A stretch of DNA of 9,852 nucleotides from JAXDBV01 sp034678415 (GTDB lineage Bacteria; Bacteroidota; Bacteroidia; Bacteroidales; VadinHA17), in NCBI GenBank assembly GCA_034678415.1, contig JAXDBV010000008.1:1-9852 (forward strand), given 5' to 3'. Below are positions 6,069 through 9,852 of the stretch, piece by piece. The translations under genes were made by a program, and so were the position numbers. The stretch's first letter is position 1. Each line of letters starts with the position of its first letter. Under the pieces are notes generated by a model that saw only the letters and a list, made by a program, of their open reading frames with translations, did not search any database and had not been told where the DNA came from.

Positions 6069-9000
6069 AAAGGATCCTTACCGGTATTTCACTAGTATTC
6101 ACTCTGGTATGGATGATACCTCAGCCCTTACAGGCACAGGAGCAGATCCTCATCCGCGGAAGGGTTACCAGCCTTACAGATGCACAGGGGCTGCCCGGCG
6201 TGAATGTGGTTGAACTCGACAGGAACAACCGTATCGTCAAAGGCTCCATAACCGATCTGTATGGCAATTATGTTTTATCCATCACAAGCCGCGAAAACTA
6301 CATTCAGTTTTCCTTCATCGGATACAAAACGCAGACAATGCCCATCGGAGACAGGACATCCGTCAATGTTATTCTCCAGGAAGATGTAATGATGCTTACC
6401 GGTGTGGAGGTGACGGGTGAACGGCGTGAGAGCGGTACCGGGTTCATGGAGGTGGCTGAAAGAGACCTGGCGATACCGTTTCAGAAGATCAGTGCTGCAC
6501 GAATAGAAGAGGTGCAGGCTTCCACCATCGATGAGGCGTTGCAGGGACGGCTGGCCGGCGTGGATATCGTCTCCAACACGGGCGATCCGGGGGGAGGTAT
6601 GTCCATCCGTATACGCGGGGTTAATACCCTCAATGCCAACGATAAACCGCTGATCATTATTGATAATGTCCCCTATGAAACCAATATCTCCTCCGATTTT
6701 GATTTTGCCACCGCCAACGAGGAAGGGTATGCCCAGATGCTGAACATCGCCGTGGATGATATCAAGGAGATCATGGTTCTCAAGGATGCTGCCGCCACCG
6801 CACTCTGGGGTACCAAAGCGGCCAACGGGGTACTGGCCATCACCACCAAACGTGGTATGAAAAGCCTGAAACCCAGGGTGTCATATACCTACAGGGGAAC
6901 GATCTCCTTCAAACCGAAACCCATCCCGCTGCTCACGGGTGACCAGTATTCCACGCTGATCCAGGAGGGAGTGATGAACGTGACAGGTATACCCCTGAAT
7001 ACCCTGGAGAACAAAGAATTTCTGTATGACCCCAGCGAACCATACTGGTACTATAATTACGGACAAAACACCAACTGGCTGAACGAGATCACCAGGACGG
7101 GTTTCATCAATAACCATGATTTATCCCTCACCGGCGGGGGAGAAAAAGCCAAATACCGGTTTTCCGTGAATTACCAGGATCAGAAAGGAGTGACCCTGGG
7201 TACTAACCTGAATCGCTTTACCACACGCCTGAATCTTGATTATGATATCTCTGACAAGTTAAGGCTGAGCGCCGACCTGGCGTACGCCCATGGAATGTCG
7301 CACGGAAACTACAGCAATAACCTTCGATCCGTGGCATATCAGAAAATGCCCAACATGGGGGTGTACGAGTTTGACGAGCAGGGCCAGCAAACGCCTGTAT
7401 TCTTCTCCCCGGAAATCAATATCCAGGGAACTTACCCCTCCACCTATAACCCTGTAGCAATGGCCGAGGAAGGAAGCAATATTACCACCAACGACAGGAT
7501 TATGCCCAAGTTCCAGGTGAATTACAGGATCCTCAAAGGTCTTACCTATAATTTCGATATTGCCTTTGATATCAATAATACCAAGAGAAACCTTTTCCTG
7601 CCGCAGATTGCCACGGGCAGGCACTGGACAAACCTGTATGTGAACAGGGCTACCGACAGTGATGAGGATACCTATTATATATATACCAATAACCGTCTTT
7701 CATATACCAATACCTTCAACGATATCCACCAGGTGACGGCCACCCTGAATTTTCAGACGAACGACAGCAAGGGCATCCAGTACCTGACCACCACCGCAGG
7801 TTCTGCCTCGTCAGAGCTGAAAGACCCGTCCATCCCGGCCAGGATACAGGAATCGGGTCTGCAGCTTTCATCCAACAGCTGGCAGAACAGGGATAACGGT
7901 CTCGTCGCCCTCCTGCACTATTCCTATAAGGACAGATACATCATCTCGGGCGGGATGAGGAGGGAAGGAAACTCAAAGTTCGATGAGAATTTCCGTTTTG
8001 GTATTTATCCAAGCCTGTCACTGGCGTGGAGACTTTCGGCCGAAGAGTTCATGTCAAAATACACATTTTTTGATGACTTACGCATCCGTGCCAGCTACGG
8101 CGAAAACGGCTATGCCCCGAGAACAGCCTATGCATTCTTCAACAACTATTCGACATTCAACTGGACCTACCTCGGAAACACGGCAGTGTATCCGGTGGAC
8201 ATGGAGCTCGAGAACCTGAAATGGGAATCATTCATTACCCGTAACCTTGGTCTTACCGTCGAGATGTTCAAAGGACGGATCATGCTTGATTATGATATTT
8301 ATAAGAACAGAACGAAAGATATGTTCGGGTATAATGTGGCCATACCTTCCTCCTCAGGTTATGAAGGGATACTGATGAATGTGGGTACCCTTGATAACCA
8401 GGGATGGGATTTCAGCTTCCGCTCGTACCCTGTCAGAACACAGGATCTCACGGTCAGCGTTGACTTTAATATTGCCAGAAACTACAACATCCTCAGGGAG
8501 GTAGCCGACGATTACCCGCTCGAGAGAGGAAGAACCACCACAAATGGCGATTATAAGAGGATCATCCAGGTGGGTAATCCTATCGGTTCTTTCTACGGGT
8601 ATCGTTACCTCGGCGTTTACAAAGATGAGGAAGACCTTATTGCCAGGGATGCCAGCGGACAAAAAATTTATGATGCCAATGAAAACCCGGTAAAGATGGT
8701 ATACAACTACCCGGCAGTAAATTACGAGTTCCAGCCGGGGGATGCCAAGTATGAAGATATCAACCATGACGGTAACATCAATTACCTCGATGTGGTTTAC
8801 CTTGGCGATGCCAACCCTGATTTCACCGGGGGATTCGGTTCACTGATCAAATACAAAAACCTGTCATTGAATATTTTCTTCTACGGCAGGTACGGAAATG
8901 AGATCATTAATGAAACAAAGATGCAGGGCGAGAATATGTTCTCGTACAATAACCAGACCACGGCTACTCTCCGTCGCTGGAGAAAACCCGGTGATGAGAC

Positions 9001-9319
9001 CGACATCCCCAGGGCGCTGATCGGTTACGGGTATAACTGGCTGGGATCCGATCGCTTTGTGGATGACGGCTCCTTCCTGCGCCTGCGCTATGTCACCATG
9101 ACCTACTATTTCCCGAAAAATATCCTCCAAAAAATCGGCGTGGAGCAGCTGAGGTTGTCGGTTACGATGAATAACCTTCTGACCTTCACCCGTTACCTTG
9201 GCCAGGATCCCGAGATCAATATCAACAGCCGCGACGGCACCATATATACCGTGGGATACGACAGGTCGAACACCCCGAGACCCAAGGAACTTACATTTAA
9301 CCTCAATGTTAATTTCTAG
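6065..9319 (+). CDS. SusC/RagA-family TonB-linked outer-membrane transporter
   Basis: The protein has 1084 residues, a normal length for SusC-like proteins. Order of parts: a signal peptide with likely cleavage after LQA (residue 24); a carboxypeptidase-regulatory-like N-terminal domain at about 28-105 (RGRVTSLTDAQGLPGVNV, FSFIGYKTQ); a TonB-dependent plug at about 135-265 with DEALQGRLAGVDI, SIRIRGVNTLNANDKPLIII, DNVPY and LKDAAATALWGTKAANGV followed by ITTKRG, the SusC signature; then a beta-barrel to the end, including a late DINHDGNINYLDVVYLGD loop and the terminal phenylalanine expected for barrel assembly. It imports ligands presented by SusD, using TonB-ExbBD energy. The start overlaps the stop of the FAS1 gene, and the SusD-like gene begins 3 nt after its stop. 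The substrate cannot be read from the sequence; peptides and glycans are both possible. No frameshift or truncation was seen. Confidence 0.95.
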   Translation: MKRILTGISLVFTLVWMIPQPLQAQEQILIRGRVTSLTDAQGLPGVNVVELDRNNRIVKGSITDLYGNYVLSITSRENYIQFSFIGYKTQTMPIGDRTSVNVILQEDVMMLTGVEVTGERRESGTGFMEVAERDLAIPFQKISAARIEEVQASTIDEALQGRLAGVDIVSNTGDPGGGMSIRIRGVNTLNANDKPLIIIDNVPYETNISSDFDFATANEEGYAQMLNIAVDDIKEIMVLKDAAATALWGTKAANGVLAITTKRGMKSLKPRVSYTYRGTISFKPKPIPLLTGDQYSTLIQEGVMNVTGIPLNTLENKEFLYDPSEPYWYYNYGQNTNWLNEITRTGFINNHDLSLTGGGEKAKYRFSVNYQDQKGVTLGTNLNRFTTRLNLDYDISDKLRLSADLAYAHGMSHGNYSNNLRSVAYQKMPNMGVYEFDEQGQQTPVFFSPEINIQGTYPSTYNPVAMAEEGSNITTNDRIMPKFQVNYRILKGLTYNFDIAFDINNTKRNLFLPQIATGRHWTNLYVNRATDSDEDTYYIYTNNRLSYTNTFNDIHQVTATLNFQTNDSKGIQYLTTTAGSASSELKDPSIPARIQESGLQLSSNSWQNRDNGLVALLHYSYKDRYIISGGMRREGNSKFDENFRFGIYPSLSLAWRLSAEEFMSKYTFFDDLRIRASYGENGYAPRTAYAFFNNYSTFNWTYLGNTAVYPVDMELENLKWESFITRNLGLTVEMFKGRIMLDYDIYKNRTKDMFGYNVAIPSSSGYEGILMNVGTLDNQGWDFSFRSYPVRTQDLTVSVDFNIARNYNILREVADDYPLERGRTTTNGDYKRIIQVGNPIGSFYGYRYLGVYKDEEDLIARDASGQKIYDANENPVKMVYNYPAVNYEFQPGDAKYEDINHDGNINYLDVVYLGDANPDFTGGFGSLIKYKNLSLNIFFYGRYGNEIINETKMQGENMFSYNNQTTATLRRWRKPGDETDIPRALIGYGYNWLGSDRFVDDGSFLRLRYVTMTYYFPKNILQKIGVEQLRLSVTMNNLLTFTRYLGQDPEININSRDGTIYTVGYDRSNTPRPKELTFNLNVNF

Positions 9320-9322
9320 TGT

Positions 9323-9852
9323 ATGAAGAGAAAAATATATATTTTCCTCGCCGGGCTGATGCTCACTTGCAGTTGCAGTGACTGGCTGTACCTTGAACCG
9401 GAAGATGGAATCATCCGGCAGGAATTCTGGAAATCGAAGGAGGATGTACATGCTGCCGTGATGGGATGCTATGCCTCCCTGCTGGGTAATGCCCAGGGAT
9501 CGGGGTACAACATCCCCGAGCTGCTCTTCATCTGGGGGGAGATACGGGGAGATATGATCTCCCTCAGCCGCCTGAGATCCGATTTCCTCTATGTGATCAA
9601 CGGCGATATTCTTCCTGACAATGGCATATGCCGGTGGAATGCGTTCTACCGTACAATAAACTATTGTAACACGGTACTGGAGTTTGCCAAAGGCGTGCTG
9701 GAGATTGACCCTTCATTTACCGCGGAAGCACTGAGAGCATATGAATCGGAGGCAAGAGCCATCCGTGCCCTTATGTATTTCTACCTTGTGCGCACCTTTG
9801 GAGAAGTGCCCGTCAAGCTGACGGCCACCAAGAGTGATGCCGAGGAATTTGC
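9323..9852 (+). CDS. SusD/RagB-family surface lipoprotein, 3' end outside the window
   Basis: The ATG at 9323-9325 lies 3 nt after the SusC-like stop and opens a frame of 176 codons that leaves the right edge. SusD proteins are usually 450-600 residues, so only the N-terminal third is present. Seen: a short signal with two cysteines (Cys16, Cys18) before SDWLYLEPEDGIIRQEFW; by comparison with typical SusD N-termini, Cys18 is the more likely lipidated residue. Then KEDVHAAVMGCYASLL, WNAFYRTINYCNTVLEFA, and the diagnostic segment EARAIRALMYFYLVRTFGEV (143-162), which belongs to the TPR-like helical scaffold. It should form the hinged lid over the SusC pore at the cell surface and bind the substrate. 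Its tandem placement after susC is the standard arrangement. Confidence 0.93.
   Translation, partial: MKRKIYIFLAGLMLTCSCSDWLYLEPEDGIIRQEFWKSKEDVHAAVMGCYASLLGNAQGSGYNIPELLFIWGEIRGDMISLSRLRSDFLYVINGDILPDNGICRWNAFYRTINYCNTVLEFAKGVLEIDPSFTAEALRAYESEARAIRALMYFYLVRTFGEVPVKLTATKSDAEEF

Overview
The window looks like a piece of a Bacteroidota (probably Bacteroidales) chromosome. The main reason is a SusC/SusD-type outer-membrane uptake pair. Starts are also preceded by A/T-rich sequence rather than Shine-Dalgarno motifs, and one candidate promoter resembles the Bacteroidota TTTG / TAnnTTTG pattern. No rRNA, tRNA, CRISPR array, insertion sequence or phage gene was found.

Left half, minus strand (reading leftward from about 3508 to 1). 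First comes a decayed gene for a secreted endonuclease/exonuclease/phosphatase (EEP) family protein at 2530-3508, broken by several frameshifts and an in-frame stop. Next is an intact MFS permease of the polyol (RbtT/DalT/CsbX) family at 1174-2457. Last is an FAD-dependent glycerol-3-phosphate dehydrogenase-like enzyme (GlpD family) that runs off the left edge (1-1013). Same strand and short spacing suggest these once formed one unit for releasing, importing and oxidising a small polyol or polyol phosphate; only the last two steps remain intact here.

Middle, 3509-3863. This gene-free gap separates the two divergent units. It holds a candidate promoter (3631-3658), a predicted RNA structure closed by a perfect 9-bp stem (3702-3765), a 7-bp hairpin (3794-3811) and an A/T-rich hairpin just before the next start codon (3835-3856). 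All lie in what would be a leader of about 200 nt for the rightward operon.

Right half, plus strand. A tightly packed operon carries a 734-residue lipoprotein with about four fasciclin (FAS1) modules (3864-6068), a 1084-residue SusC-like TonB-dependent transporter (6065-9319, 4-bp ATGA overlap) and a SusD-like lipoprotein cut off by the right edge (from 9323, 3-nt gap). The three products should sit together at the outer membrane: SusD captures ligand, SusC imports it with TonB energy, and the FAS1 lipoprotein probably supplies an extra binding or adhesive surface. No glycanase, peptidase or regulator lies within the window, so the substrate cannot be named.

The most useful second looks are the structured leader of the FAS1-SusCD operon, the FAS1 lipoprotein as the first gene of a SusCD locus, the pairing of a polyol permease with a GlpD-like enzyme, and the decayed EEP gene. 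I saw no clearly new system.
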